A program made the position numbers and the translations under genes. From an uncultured Clostridia bacterium (GTDB lineage: Bacteria > Bacillota > Clostridia > TANB77 > CAG-508), in contig CANQKB010000019.1 in assembly GCA_947624405.1 (NCBI GenBank), positions 1-18,493 on the forward strand: a DNA stretch of 18,493 nucleotides, in the 5' to 3' direction. Positions 1 to 8,390 of the stretch are shown here, piece after piece (positions within the stretch are counted from its first letter, which is position 1; every line of letters begins with the position of its first letter). The notes below the pieces were generated by a model. The model was given only the letters and a program-made list of their open reading frames with translations, was not told where the DNA came from and did no database searches.

Positions 1-918
1 TTTTTCACAATTAGCAATTTGTTCAGAGTTAAAGTAACCCATATCAGCGATGGAAGCTTCAGGAAGTTGTTGTAAATTATCTTTTGAATTAATAACCATA
101 TTTTCTAATTGATTAGTATCATTAATATCATTAACAACATCAGAAGCAATAATAAGAGAATTTTTACTGTCGACAGAAGTCTGCATATTGTAAGAAATAT
201 CAGAATTACCATGAGAAGTCATCATACGAGAATCAGGATCAGTAAGAGTAACTTGAGACAAATCGTCATCAATCATCTTTTTTTTAATAGAGTTAAATTC
301 ATTAATTTTTTCTTGATAATGTTCAATCTTTTGTTTAATAGGAAGAATAGCACTTTCGTCAATATCAATAGAGCCCTCAGTGGATTTAAGTGCATGAAGG
401 TACTTGTCCATTTGAGAGTTAAAGAAGGAAATAGTAGCATCAATTTTTTTAATAGAATGATATTTGTTACGAGAATTTTGAGCTCTAATTTTGGTTCCAT
501 CAATAACAACTTTTTTAGCATCAATAAGTTCAGCAAACTTAAGGAAATCAACAAATTTTTTAAAAGTATTTTTAATAGGCCTTTTGTTGTTTTTTACGAA
601 ATCGGCAATACAAGATTTAGCAGGGGTGGAGTTATTAATAAGCCACATAAGTTCAACATTTCTAGTAGCTTCAAGGGCAAGTTTACGAGAAGAGCGAATG
701 CCATTAACATAACCATAAATATGAAGTTTAAGAAGATCGGCACGGTCATAAGGTTGTTGACCACGAGCAGAAGGAGAATAAGTTTTAAACTCCAACTCGT
801 CCAAATCAAGAGCTTGAACGAAAGCATCAATAAGTCTAACAGGACTAGAAGTGTCTACGAAGTCATTAAGTGAAAAAAGAACAGTTTGGTTTCTATCAAA
901 ACCAGAAAGATATGGCAT
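1..918 (-). CDS. IS1182-like transposase, N-terminal 306 residues (runs off left edge)
   Basis: The frame from the ATG at 918-916 is open to base 1, so 306 codons are visible and the C-terminus lies outside the window. The N-terminus (MPYLSGFDRNQ, then a region with GQQPYDRADLLKLHIYGY) resembles the DUF772-type N-terminal domain of IS1182/IS5-like transposases. A first DDE aspartate is likely D140 in VIDGTKIRA and a second D292 in ADMGYF; the catalytic glutamate would be beyond the edge. A perfect GGAGGT ribosome binding site lies at 924-929 on the minus strand. The reverse complement of the gene is also open (109-873, plus strand), but this is a shadow. No in-frame CGG occurs. Family assignment is from remembered motifs; whether the element is intact cannot be judged. 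Confidence 0.85.
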   Translation of the reverse strand, partial: MPYLSGFDRNQTVLFSLNDFVDTSSPVRLIDAFVQALDLDELEFKTYSPSARGQQPYDRADLLKLHIYGYVNGIRSSRKLALEATRNVELMWLINNSTPAKSCIADFVKNNKRPIKNTFKKFVDFLKFAELIDAKKVVIDGTKIRAQNSRNKYHSIKKIDATISFFNSQMDKYLHALKSTEGSIDIDESAILPIKQKIEHYQEKINEFNSIKKKMIDDDLSQVTLTDPDSRMMTSHGNSDISYNMQTSVDSKNSLIIASDVVNDINDTNQLENMVINSKDNLQQLPEASIADMGYFNSEQIANCEK

Positions 919-953
919 AAAAGTTACCTCCAAAAAATAAAAAATCTAAAACA

Positions 954-982
954 ATTATATCAATAAAAGAGAGTCATATCAA
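954..982 (-). promoter_or_regulatory. Sigma-A promoter of the transposase
   Basis: Read on the minus strand, TTGATA (982-977) and TATAAT (959-954) are separated by 17 bases. The -10 lies about 36 bases upstream of the transposase ATG. Confidence 0.7.
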
Positions 983-1029
983 GAGAAAAAAGAAGAAAAA
1001 CAGATAAAAAAAGAAAAGTAAAAAAACAG

Positions 1030-1058
1030 TTGCAAAGAACAAAAAAATGTGATAAAAT
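1030..1058 (+). promoter_or_regulatory. Sigma-A promoter upstream of the AC-repeat ORF
   Basis: TTGCAA (1030-1035) and TAAAAT (1053-1058) are spaced by 17 bases. Expected transcription starts near 1065, leaving about 30 bases before the ATG at 1095. It is divergent from the transposase promoter, with about 50 bases between them. Confidence 0.5.
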
Positions 1059-1094
1059 AAAATAAGAAAGATAAAAGAAGGAAGGAAGAAACAA

Positions 1095-1334
<240 letters not shown>

Positions 1335-1355
<21 letters not shown>

Positions 1356-1427
1356 GCTACTTCACTTCACTCCGATTTTTAAAACATTCCTCCACGCTTA
1401 GCTACTAGTTATGGTATGAATTGTAAT
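1335..1427 (+). repeat. Internally deleted copy of the 211-bp inverted-repeat element
   Basis: The left-arm sequence TTTCCGCTAAGCTAC (1346-1360) joins directly to right-arm sequence (about 1361-1427: CCGATTTTTAAAACATTCC, then the CCTCCACGCTTAGCTA region and a degenerate GAATTGTAAT end). Both arms match the full copies at 6501-6711 and 15486-15696; roughly 120 bases of the core are missing. The TAA inside its GCTAAGC ends the ORF that begins at 1095. The left boundary is uncertain by about ten bases. Confidence 0.8.
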
Positions 1428-1504
1428 GATAGCTTTCAATTAGAAAATATTAATCTATAAGAAAAAAACTAAGGTATTAAAATTAAGTGGTTAAGGTATA
1501 TTAG

Positions 1505-1532
1505 TTGAGATTTTATTCTAAACTAATATAAC
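1505..1532 (+). promoter_or_regulatory. Possible promoter of the pilin-like gene
   Basis: TTGAGA (1505-1510) and TATAAC (1527-1532) with a 16-base spacer, 63 bases upstream of the ATG at 1596. The sequence between is A-rich and carries an AAGGAAAG ribosome binding site (1581-1588). Confidence 0.4.
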
Positions 1533-1595
1533 AGAACTCAATTAATTAAAAAATAAATAATAAATATAAATAAAAAAAGAAAGGAAAGATGACCA

Positions 1596-2806
1596 ATGAA
1601 AAAAGAAGAAGGAATAACGTTAGTTGCACTAGTAATAACCATAATCATATTAATTATATTAGCAGCAATCACGATAAAATACCTACTAATAGATGGTTTT
1701 ATAGAGTTAGCAACTCAAGGCTCAATAAATTATTCACATGCACAGAATAATGAAGTAAGCATGCTAAATGAAATGAATAGTAAGCTTGAAGAAACAGCAG
1801 GAGAACTAGGCAATATAGGAAAAGAACCAGATCCAGTAGATGCACCAATAGGAGCATATGTAAACTATACACCAAAGGAAGGAGAATATGTAATAAAAGC
1901 AGATTTTAGTGGATGGACTGGCCCAAGGCCGAGTGATCAGGGACAAGAAGGACCAAGTTATGATGGAATGACGATGTCAGAGACAAGAGAAGTAGGAGCG
2001 AATGGACAAGTATTTAAAACGGAAACAGATATGAAGTGGAAATTATGGGATTATGATGATAGCACTATAATGCTTATAGCAGATCATGCAACAGACGAAC
2101 GGAGGCATATATAATGACGGCTATGTTTTTTTCGGAGGTGCACAAGGTTTTAACAATGGTGTATATTTATTGAATGAATTGTGTAAAGAATGTTACGGAC
2201 CGACAGAAGGATTTGAAGGGATTACAGCAAGAAGTATTAAGTTGGAGGATATATGGACCGTTCTTGTGAGAAACATTATGGATCCATCAAAGTTGTACGA
2301 TCAGTTAGAGTGTGAATGCAAGGCATTCGGGAGTGGCAATCTCCCTTGCATGTATGTCGAAGGTGGTGAAGAAGAATTTTACCCATTTGGAAAACAAAGT
2401 TTTCAGAAGGAACTGGTTCACAAAGATAAGGCAGTTTCAAATTTTGAAGGTGGATTTATAATGACTACCGCTCCATTGGTGAACAATTTTTTTGAAATTT
2501 TTGATCCTTTATTCATAGATATGTTGCAATGTGACGGCCGTTCTTGGTTTGCAACGAGGGGAGTCTGGGTCCGAGTCGACGCTTCGAGTCATGACAGAGC
2601 ATCGTTCGGTTTGCAATACTTAAATACGGTTGATGGTGTTATTGGGCTGGACGAATCCTTTATCATCTTAAAGGGATATGAAAGCGATTTTGACGATCAT
2701 GGCCGGCGGAAGTAGGGTTCTACCTATGATTCAAATCCCTCGAAGTCGTTTTAAATTAGTTCAGTCTACCGAGGAAGGTGGAACGTGGAACATAGAAAAA
2801 GTATAG
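1596..2806 (+). CDS. Pilin-like membrane-anchored surface protein, read through two CGG frameshift sites
   Basis: A leader MKKEEG is followed by a hydrophobic helix (residues 7-30, ITLVALVITIIILIILAAI), the arrangement of a type IV prepilin-like signal, though the usual Glu+5 is not evident. The frame opened at 1596 ends at 2114 and a second overlapping frame (2086-2715) carries the rest. Skipping C2100 joins them (WKLWDYDDSTIMLIADHATDE, then GGIYNDGYVFFGGAQGFNNG). Skipping C2704 adds a C-terminal tail (HG, then GGSRVLPMIQIP, ending GGTWNIEKV). The complete product would be 402 aa. The middle and tail resemble a domain (YNNGV.LLN, ARSIKLEDI, FGL.YL) that I remember from many clostridial surface proteins; its function is unknown to me. 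Bases after about 2100 are visibly richer in G/C and use different codons than the first third, suggesting mosaic origin. A strong terminator follows. Confidence 0.75.
2100..2102 (+). other. CGG +1 frameshift site 1 (pilin-like gene)
   Basis: In-frame context GAA CGG AGG. Skipping C2100 gives GAA GGA GGC ATA TAT (E-G-G-I-Y) and leaves the frame that would stop at 2114. Glycine is residue 169. Confidence 0.8.
2704..2709 (+). other. CGG +1 frameshift site 2 (tandem CGG CGG, pilin-like gene)
   Basis: In-frame context GGC CGG CGG AAG TAG. Skipping C2704 gives GGC GGC GGA AGT AGG and adds 33 residues up to the TAG at 2804-2806. After the first skip the second CGG is no longer in frame. Skipping C2707 instead would also restore the frame but would leave one arginine. 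Confidence 0.7.
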
Positions 2807-2876
2807 TTGCACGTGCTACTAATTTCGGATGTAAGAAATCCTTTGAAGTTTAATTTATGTGTTAAAATACAAAAAC

Positions 2877-2921
2877 AGGTACTTTTGTAGAAGAAAATCT
2901 ACATAAAAGTGCCTTTTTTTT
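2877..2921 (+). terminator. Rho-independent terminator after the pilin-like gene
   Basis: An imperfect stem (AGGTACTTTTGTAGA with TCTACATAAAAGTGCCT, A-rich loop) is followed by eight Ts (2914-2921). It lies about 70 bases after the restored stop at 2806, supporting the longer, frameshifted product as the transcript's last gene. Confidence 0.85.
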
Positions 2922-2975
2922 GATTGAATATTCACTAGATTAGATGATTTTAATTATGAACTTTTTGTAAATTGG

Positions 2976-3004
2976 TTGCTTTTTACTTATACTTGATGTA
3001 AAAT
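2976..3004 (+). promoter_or_regulatory. Promoter of the penicillin-binding protein gene
   Basis: TTGCTT (2976-2981) and TAAAAT (2999-3004) with a 17-base spacer. The start codon at 3022 is only 17 bases beyond the -10, so the leader would be about ten bases, barely enough for the GGTGAG ribosome binding site (3011-3016). Confidence 0.4.
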
Positions 3005-3021
3005 AAATGTGGTGAGAGCGA

Positions 3022-5286
3022 TTGGGGAAGAAGGAAAAGAAAAACAAAAAAGAAAAAAACAGAAGAAAAGTTTTAAATAAAGCTGTACCAGCAACCAGAT
3101 TAATAGCAATTATATCTGTTGCAGTAATTATTTTTATACTATTGGTTATACGTATTGGTTGGATACAGTTTGTTCAAGGAGCCGAGCTAAAAGAATTAGC
3201 ATCAAGACAGCAAACATTAAATAAGATAATAAGTCCTAATAGAGGAACTATATATGATACTAATGGAAAAAAACTTGCAATGAGTACGAAAGTGGATACA
3301 ATAACAATTAATCCAAAGAAAATTGTTGCTAAAGAAAACAAAAAAGAAATAAAAGCAACTGAAAATCCAGAACTACAGGAAAAAGTTGCAAAAGGCTTAG
3401 CAGATATTTTTTCACTTGATTATGCAACAGTTTTAGCACAGGTTCAAAGCACTAAATCTACAGAAACCATAGTAAAAAAAGTTGAACAAGAATTAGTAGA
3501 CAAACTTACATCATGGATGAAAGAAAATAATATTGTTGCAGGTATTAATATAGATGAAGATAGCAAAAGATATTATCCATATAACGATATGGCAGCATAT
3601 GTTATAGGATTTACTGGAGCGGATTCAGATGGAAGATATGGTATAGAGCATTATTGGGACAGTACTCTAAAAGGAACATCAGGTAAAATAGTAACTGCAG
3701 CAGATGTTGATGGTGGGCAAATTTCGGATAGTGCTGAACAATACATTGAAGCAGAAAATGGTTCAGATATTTATCTTACAATAGATGTAAATATTCAAAA
3801 AATTGTTGAAGATTATTTAAAACAAGGAGTAACTGCAAATGGGGCAGCAGCAGGTTCGTGCATAATAATGAATCCTAAAACTGGAGAAATACTTTCAATG
3901 GCTACATATCCATCGTATGATTTAAATAATCCATATAAAATAAATAGTGAAGATGAGCAAAAAAATTGGGATACATATTCAAGTGAAGAAAAAAATACAA
4001 AGCTTTTAAATATGTGGGGAGGAGATAGAAACTTTTCTAAAACATATGAGCCAGGTTCTACATTTAAATTAATTGTTGCAGCTGCGGCATTGGAGGAAGG
4101 AATAACAAGTACAGATGTTGCAGGAGATTTCCATTGTGAAGGATTTACAACTGTTGCAGATAGAGAGATTAAATGTGCCGCCTCTGCTGTGCATGGAAGT
4201 CAAACACTTAGAATGGCATTGAGAAATTCGTGTAATGCAGCATTTATTCAACTTGGGCAAAGAGTTGGAAAAAATACATTGTATAGATATTTTGAAGCAT
4301 TTGGATTTTTTGAAAGAACCGGTTTTGGAGTTACAGGAGAAAGCAGAAGTAATTTTCACAGTTTAGACGAACTTGGACCTGTTGAACTTGCAACAACATC
4401 ATTTGGACAAAGATTTGATATAACACCATTACAGCTAATAACTGCTGTTTCAGCTATTGCAAATAATGGAACTTTGATAGAACCTAAAATAGTTAAAAGA
4501 GTTGTAAATAGCAGTACAAAAACAGAAACTGAAATTGAAGCAAAAGAGCAAAGAAAAGTAATATCGGAAAAAACAGCAAAAGAATTAAGAGATATGATGA
4601 AATCCGTTGTTGAAGATAGAGAAAACATATATGGAGATGTTAAAGGATATACTATAGGAGGAAAAACGGGTACATCAGAACCACCAGTAGGGCATCCAGA
4701 AGAAGGATATGTAGTTTCATATATTGCCACAGCCCCAGCAGATGCACCAGAGATAGTAACATTGGTTGTAGTATATAAACCAGATTCAAAGGATCCATAT
4801 GGCTCAAGAATTGCGGCACCAATAGCTTCTAATATATTAAATGATGTTTTACCATACCTTGGTATTACGTCAGAAGATTCAGATACAACAGGAACAACTG
4901 CTACTGTTTCTAAAACTACTAAGGTTACAGATGTAACTAATAAAACATTAACAGAAGCAAAGAAAACATTAGAAAATCTTGGATTTACGGTTATTTGTGC
5001 AGATAATCCTAATAGTAATTCAATATTAGTAACTGAACAAGTTCCAGGAAGTGGTACTGTAATTCAAGAAGGCGGGGTTGTATGTTTATATACAGATGAA
5101 AATACAGTAAGAACATCAGTAGAAGTGCCTGATTTAACAGGAATGACACTGCAGAAGGCTAGAAGTACACTAGCAGAGAAAAATTTAAATATACTTTATT
5201 CTGGCTCTGGTACGGTAAAGAGCCAAAGCATAGGAAATGGAAGCACTGTAGAACAGGGAAGTGTTATCACAATTTATTTAGAATAG
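3022..5286 (+). CDS. Class B penicillin-binding protein (SpoVD/PBP2-like) with two PASTA domains
   Basis: This is a peptidoglycan transpeptidase anchored by one N-terminal membrane helix (residues about 27-50) after a very lysine-rich cytoplasmic tail. A dimerisation domain follows (RGTIYDTNGKKLA onward). The transpeptidase domain carries all three active-site motifs: S346-T-F-K, S403-C-N and K548-T-G. Two PASTA domains end the protein (about 634-693 and 698-754). At 754 aa it is slightly longer than Bacillus SpoVD. The start is TTG at 3022 with GGTGAG just upstream; nearby ATG and GTG codons are out of frame or stop at once. No cell division or murein operon surrounds it, so a vegetative versus sporulation role cannot be decided. 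None of the CGG trinucleotides inside it is in frame. Confidence 0.93.
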   Translation: MGKKEKKNKKEKNRRKVLNKAVPATRLIAIISVAVIIFILLVIRIGWIQFVQGAELKELASRQQTLNKIISPNRGTIYDTNGKKLAMSTKVDTITINPKKIVAKENKKEIKATENPELQEKVAKGLADIFSLDYATVLAQVQSTKSTETIVKKVEQELVDKLTSWMKENNIVAGINIDEDSKRYYPYNDMAAYVIGFTGADSDGRYGIEHYWDSTLKGTSGKIVTAADVDGGQISDSAEQYIEAENGSDIYLTIDVNIQKIVEDYLKQGVTANGAAAGSCIIMNPKTGEILSMATYPSYDLNNPYKINSEDEQKNWDTYSSEEKNTKLLNMWGGDRNFSKTYEPGSTFKLIVAAAALEEGITSTDVAGDFHCEGFTTVADREIKCAASAVHGSQTLRMALRNSCNAAFIQLGQRVGKNTLYRYFEAFGFFERTGFGVTGESRSNFHSLDELGPVELATTSFGQRFDITPLQLITAVSAIANNGTLIEPKIVKRVVNSSTKTETEIEAKEQRKVISEKTAKELRDMMKSVVEDRENIYGDVKGYTIGGKTGTSEPPVGHPEEGYVVSYIATAPADAPEIVTLVVVYKPDSKDPYGSRIAAPIASNILNDVLPYLGITSEDSDTTGTTATVSKTTKVTDVTNKTLTEAKKTLENLGFTVICADNPNSNSILVTEQVPGSGTVIQEGGVVCLYTDENTVRTSVEVPDLTGMTLQKARSTLAEKNLNILYSGSGTVKSQSIGNGSTVEQGSVITIYLE

Positions 5287-5327
5287 ATATAGAAATTTTG
5301 AAAAAATGGTAAAAATATTTCATTAGT

Positions 5328-5380
5328 GTTACAATTCATAGCCGATTTTCGCTAAGCTACCTGAGAAAATGATTTTAAGA
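5328..5380 (+). repeat. Solo left end of the 211-bp inverted-repeat element
   Basis: GTTACAATTCATAGCCGATT and the following TTCGCTAAGCTACCTGAG.AAATGATTTTAA match the left arm of the full copy at 15486-15696, with a few changes. No core or right arm follows. It starts 42 bases after the stop of the penicillin-binding protein gene. Confidence 0.85.
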
Positions 5381-5385
5381 AAATT

Positions 5386-5417
5386 GGGCATTAACGAAAT
5401 CAAAGATTTCGACGCCC
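5386..5417 (+). other. Imperfect hairpin following the solo element end
   Basis: GGGC (5386-5389) and CGAAATC (5394-5400) can pair with GATTTCG (5405-5411) and GCCC (5414-5417) around a 3-base loop. There is no T-run, so it is not a standard terminator. It lies in the gap between the penicillin-binding protein and the next gene; function unknown. Confidence 0.5.
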
Positions 5418-5469
5418 ACATGTGCAAAATTGCTTTAGATTATAATTATTAATAATAAAGGAGAGAAAG

Positions 5470-5952
5470 ATGATAGGATATATTGCAACTTTAATAATAA
5501 GTATGATACCAATAATAGAACTTAGAGGGGCAATACCAGTTGCGGTATTTACGTTCCATTTATCATATCTTGAAGCTTTTTTGATAAGTTTTATAGGAAA
5601 TATTATACCAGTGTATTTTATAGTAAAGTTTATTAAACCAATTTTTAAATTATTAAGTAAGATAAAATTTTTAAAGAAAATAATTGATTGGGCAACTGAG
5701 AAGGCTACGAAGAAAATCGCAGAAAGTGAAAAATTACAAAAAGCTACATTACTTGGAGTTTATTTATTTGTTGCAGTTCCACTTCCGGGTACAGGTGCAT
5801 GGATGGGCTCACTAATTGCAAACTTTTTAGAGATTCCACCTAAAAAAGCTGTTCCTGTTATAATAGCAGGTGTATTTACAGCAGGAGTAATTATGCTAGC
5901 TTTAACTGCAGGAGCAAACGGTGGGATAAGTTATTTATTTGAACATATGTAA
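5470..5952 (+). CDS. Small multi-drug export family membrane protein (PF06695-like)
   Basis: A 160-aa integral membrane protein. It carries the two signature segments I associate with the Sm_multidrug_ex family (COG2426): ELRGAIPVAV (residues 17-26) and PLPGTGAWMGSLIA (about 104-117). Hydrophobic helices lie near residues 3-15, 30-55, 92-112 and 125-145, with a basic loop (about 63-88) between. The family name comes from weak historical evidence; the transported substrate is unknown. ATG 5470 follows GGAGAG (5460-5465). A start-proximal TATAAT (5441-5446) is present but no good -35 is seen. The next gene follows after 19 bases and is probably co-transcribed. Confidence 0.85.
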   Translation: MIGYIATLIISMIPIIELRGAIPVAVFTFHLSYLEAFLISFIGNIIPVYFIVKFIKPIFKLLSKIKFLKKIIDWATEKATKKIAESEKLQKATLLGVYLFVAVPLPGTGAWMGSLIANFLEIPPKKAVPVIIAGVFTAGVIMLALTAGANGGISYLFEHM

Positions 5953-5971
5953 AAAAAGAGGAGAATGAATT

Positions 5972-6545
5972 TTGAAAAAAGTGTATGTAATATTATCTTT
6001 TACAGGAACAATTTTATCAAGAATTGTAAAAGTGTATACAATGAAAGAATATAGCCATACTTCAATTTCTTTAGATGAAAAGTTAGAAAAAATGTATTCA
6101 TTTGGAAGATTAAATCCATATAATCCTTTTTTGGGTGGATTTGTGCATGAAGGGATAAATACTGGTACTTTTAAAAGATTTAAATATACTAAAGCTATAA
6201 TTTATTCTATTGTGGTTACTGATAAACAGTATGAAAAAATGGAAAAAGAGATAAAATATATTGAAAGTAAAAAGAATGAATTTAGATTTAATTTTATTGG
6301 TATAATGTTAGTAATGATTAATAAGAGAATACATAGAAAAAGAGCGTTTTATTGTGCAGAGTTTGTAAAGCATATTTTACAAAAAGGAGATATACGGATT
6401 GTATTTGCCTGATGTTATTAAGCCAGAGGATTTTAAGGGCTTAACTGATGCACATGTTGAGTATGAAGGTTTTTTGAGAGATTATGACGTTGAAAGAGAG
6501 AATACAGTTCACAGCGAATTTCCGCTAAGCTACCTGAGGAAATGA
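5972..6545 (+). CDS. Permuted papain-like (NlpC/P60-type, YiiX-like) hydrolase, read through one CGG frameshift
   Basis: The likely catalytic pair of a circularly permuted papain fold is visible: H29 in YSHTSISL and C128 in FYCAEFV. The TTG start at 5972 has GAGGAGA at 5958-5964; the ATG at 5965 is out of frame. Read conventionally the frame stops at 6412 (146 aa). At CGG 6395-6397, skipping C6395 turns KGDI|RIVFA-stop into KGDI|GLYLPDVIKPEDFKG and extends to 190 aa. The last 14 residues (ENTVHSEFPLSYLRK region) and the TGA at 6543-6545 lie inside the repeat element at 6501-6711, so insertion replaced or extended the native end. Substrate unknown: peptidoglycan, peptide or lipid amide bonds are options for this fold. 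Confidence 0.7.
6395..6397 (+). other. CGG +1 frameshift site 3 (papain-like gene)
   Basis: In-frame context GAT ATA CGG ATT. Skipping C6395 gives ATA GGA TTG TAT TTG CCT (I-G-L-Y-L-P) and avoids the TGA at 6410-6412. Glycine is residue 142. Confidence 0.8.
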
Positions 6546-6711
6546 TTTTAAAAATGCGTCGTTGCGTTCTCCAAGGCGTTTAAGATAGAGTGGATTGTTA
6601 AAATATAGATACGAATTTGAAACAATACAAGCAAGTAAACGAGTAGGTCGAACTCACTTCGATTTTTAAAACATTCCTCCACGCTTAGCTAGTTAAGAAG
6701 TAAATAGTAAC
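6501..6711 (+). repeat. Full copy of the 211-bp inverted-repeat element
   Basis: The core is nearly identical (I estimate above 95% by eye) to 15486-15696, including GTTGCGTTCTCCAAGGCG and AACAATACAAGCAAGTAAAC. The terminal 16 bases are more diverged (AATACAGTTCACAGCG left, GTAAATAGTAAC right). Inner arms can pair: GCTAAGC with GCTTAGC, GAGGAA with TTCCTC, and ATTTTAAAAAT with ATTTTTAAAA. No reading frame of note. The left end overlaps the 3' end of the preceding gene. Confidence 0.9.
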
Positions 6712-6792
6712 AATAGCTGATTACTGTTAAATGCTTTGCAATTAATTATGTTAAAATTTGACAGTTAAGACATAAATAAAGAGAAAAAAGAC

Positions 6793-6821
6793 TTGATAAA
6801 TATAAATTTTTAATATATAAT
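6793..6821 (+). promoter_or_regulatory. Promoter of the hibernation factor gene
   Basis: TTGATA (6793-6798) and TATAAT (6816-6821) with a 17-base spacer, 45 bases upstream of the ATG at 6867. The ribosome binding site GAAAGGAAAGGG is at 6849-6860. Confidence 0.75.
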
Positions 6822-6866
6822 AAGGATACCAAAGAGCAATATGTAATAGAAAGGAAAGGGATTAGT

Positions 6867-7406
6867 ATGAACATTAAAATAACAGGCAAAGATTTAAAGG
6901 CAACAGAGGCAATTAAGGATTACACACAGAAAAAACTTGAAAGGATACAAAAATATTTTGATGAGGATTTTGATGTAAATGTTACAATAAAAGCAGAGAA
7001 GAATATGCAAATTGCAGAAATGCATGTTATTACAAGAACAAACACATATAGAGCAGTAACTGAACATAAAGATTTATATGCTTCAATAGATAAAAATATA
7101 GATATTCTTGAAGGACAAATTAGAAAAGCAAAAACTAGAAGAGATAGGGTAAACAAGGAAGATTCAATCAAAGTTAAAGAAAATGCAGAATTTTTAACAG
7201 AGAGGAAAAATGAATTAACAGATGAAATTCTTAAAACCTTATATTATGAAATTAAACCAATAGCACCAGAAGATGCAAAATTAAAATTAGAGGAGAAAAA
7301 AGGTAACAACTTTTTGACATTTATTAATGTTGATACTGGAAAAGTTAATGTCATATTCAAATTAAAAGATGGAAAAAATTATGGCATTGTTGAGCCAGAA
7401 GCATAG
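6867..7406 (+). CDS. hpf: Ribosome hibernation promoting factor, long form
   Basis: The product pairs or inactivates 70S ribosomes in slow growth. Residues 1-100 form the S30AE/RaiA domain (MNIKITGKDLKATEAIKDYT, then a basic KAKTRRDRVNK helix end near 90-97). A linker and the dimerising C-terminal domain follow (about 120-178, with FLTFINVDTGKVNVIFKLKD and YGIVEPEA). The 179-aa length fits the long form of Firmicutes. It has its own promoter and terminator, so it is monocistronic. No in-frame CGG. Confidence 0.95.
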   Translation: MNIKITGKDLKATEAIKDYTQKKLERIQKYFDEDFDVNVTIKAEKNMQIAEMHVITRTNTYRAVTEHKDLYASIDKNIDILEGQIRKAKTRRDRVNKEDSIKVKENAEFLTERKNELTDEILKTLYYEIKPIAPEDAKLKLEEKKGNNFLTFINVDTGKVNVIFKLKDGKNYGIVEPEA

Positions 7407-7423
7407 AAAATAGCTTAAATAAA

Positions 7424-7463
7424 AGGATTCAAAAGGGCCAAGCTTTTTTGAACCTTTTTTTTT
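7424..7463 (+). terminator. Rho-independent terminator after hpf
   Basis: AGGATTCAAAAG pairs imperfectly with CTTTTTTGAACCT around a short GC-containing loop, followed by a run of Ts (7455-7463). It lies 18 bases after the hpf stop. Confidence 0.85.
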
Positions 7464-7487
7464 ACTAATTATAAGCAGGAAAAAGGA

Positions 7488-8360
7488 ATGATAGATATGC
7501 AGTTACAAAAATATGAATTAAAAAATTGTAATTCATTTGAATTAAAGGATATATTCGATTGTGGACAATGTTTTAGATGGAATGAAGAGGAAGATAAAAG
7601 TTATACTGGTGTTTTCAAAGGTAATGTATTGAATGTAAAAAAAGTAGGAGAAGATGTATATTTTGAAGGGGTATGCAATGATGATATTGAAAAAATATGT
7701 CGAGAATATTTTGACTTAGATACAAATTATGAAGAAATAAAAAGCAGACTTTCCAATATTGATGAACATTTAAAGAAAAGTGTTGAGTATGGAAAAGGTA
7801 TAAGAATTTTAAATCAAGATTTATGGGAGACAATTATCTCGTTTATAATTTCTGCAAATAATAATATACCAAGAATAAAAGTTATAATAGAGAGAATGTC
7901 AGCTAAATATGGAAATAAAATTGAATACAATGGAAAAGAGTATTTTACTTTTCCAACAATAAATGAGCTAAGAAAAGCAAGTGTAGAAGATTTGAGAGGC
8001 TTTGGAATGGGATTTAGAGATAAAAGAGTACATGATACAACTGAAATATTTTTTAACAGGGTTATGTCTATAGAAGAATTACAACAAGAGAAAGATGTAG
8101 ATGTATTAAGAGAAAAACTTATGTCTTTACCAGGTGTTGGAAGAAAAGTAGCAGATTGTGTAATGCTTTTTTCTTTAAAAAGATATGATGTATTTCCTGT
8201 TGATGTGTGGATTAGAAGAGTTATGAATGAACTTTATATCAAAGAGGAAGATGAATCAAAGGTTTCAAAGGAACTTTTGCAAAATTTGGCAAGAGAAAAG
8301 TATGGTAATCTTGCAGGAATTGCACAGCAATATCTATTTTATTATAGACGATCTAGTTAA
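7488..8360 (+). CDS. ogg: 8-oxoguanine DNA glycosylase/AP lyase
   Basis: The enzyme excises 8-oxoguanine and nicks the resulting abasic site. The OGG N-terminal domain shows FDCGQCFRW (residues about 23-31), typical of this family. The helix-hairpin-helix is LPGVGRKVADC with the expected catalytic lysine K220, and the GPD-loop aspartate is D239 in PVDVW. ATG 7488 (AGGA at 7477-7480) or ATG 7497 (AAGGA at 7483-7487) could both initiate. The C-terminus YYRRSS looks slightly unusual but no frame break is proven. The 290-aa length fits clostridial Ogg proteins. It is followed after 30 bases by addB, so a DNA-repair transcription unit is likely. Confidence 0.92.
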   Translation: MIDMQLQKYELKNCNSFELKDIFDCGQCFRWNEEEDKSYTGVFKGNVLNVKKVGEDVYFEGVCNDDIEKICREYFDLDTNYEEIKSRLSNIDEHLKKSVEYGKGIRILNQDLWETIISFIISANNNIPRIKVIIERMSAKYGNKIEYNGKEYFTFPTINELRKASVEDLRGFGMGFRDKRVHDTTEIFFNRVMSIEELQQEKDVDVLREKLMSLPGVGRKVADCVMLFSLKRYDVFPVDVWIRRVMNELYIKEEDESKVSKELLQNLAREKYGNLAGIAQQYLFYYRRSS

Positions 8361-8390
8361 AGCAAATTATAGAAGAAAGGGATTAGAAAA

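Noticed and set aside
109..873. A 254-codon plus-strand ORF opposite the transposase.
   Set aside because: It is the exact antisense of a well-supported transposase frame and its translation has no family-like features.
4069..4730. Minus-strand ORFs of 96 and 124 codons inside the penicillin-binding protein gene.
   Set aside because: They are shadows of a confidently identified gene and show no ribosome binding site or recognisable domain.
8320..8390. Possible further frameshift at CGA near the end of ogg (tail YYRRSS).
   Set aside because: The alternative tail is not recognisably family-like, and CGA is read as normal arginine elsewhere in the window.
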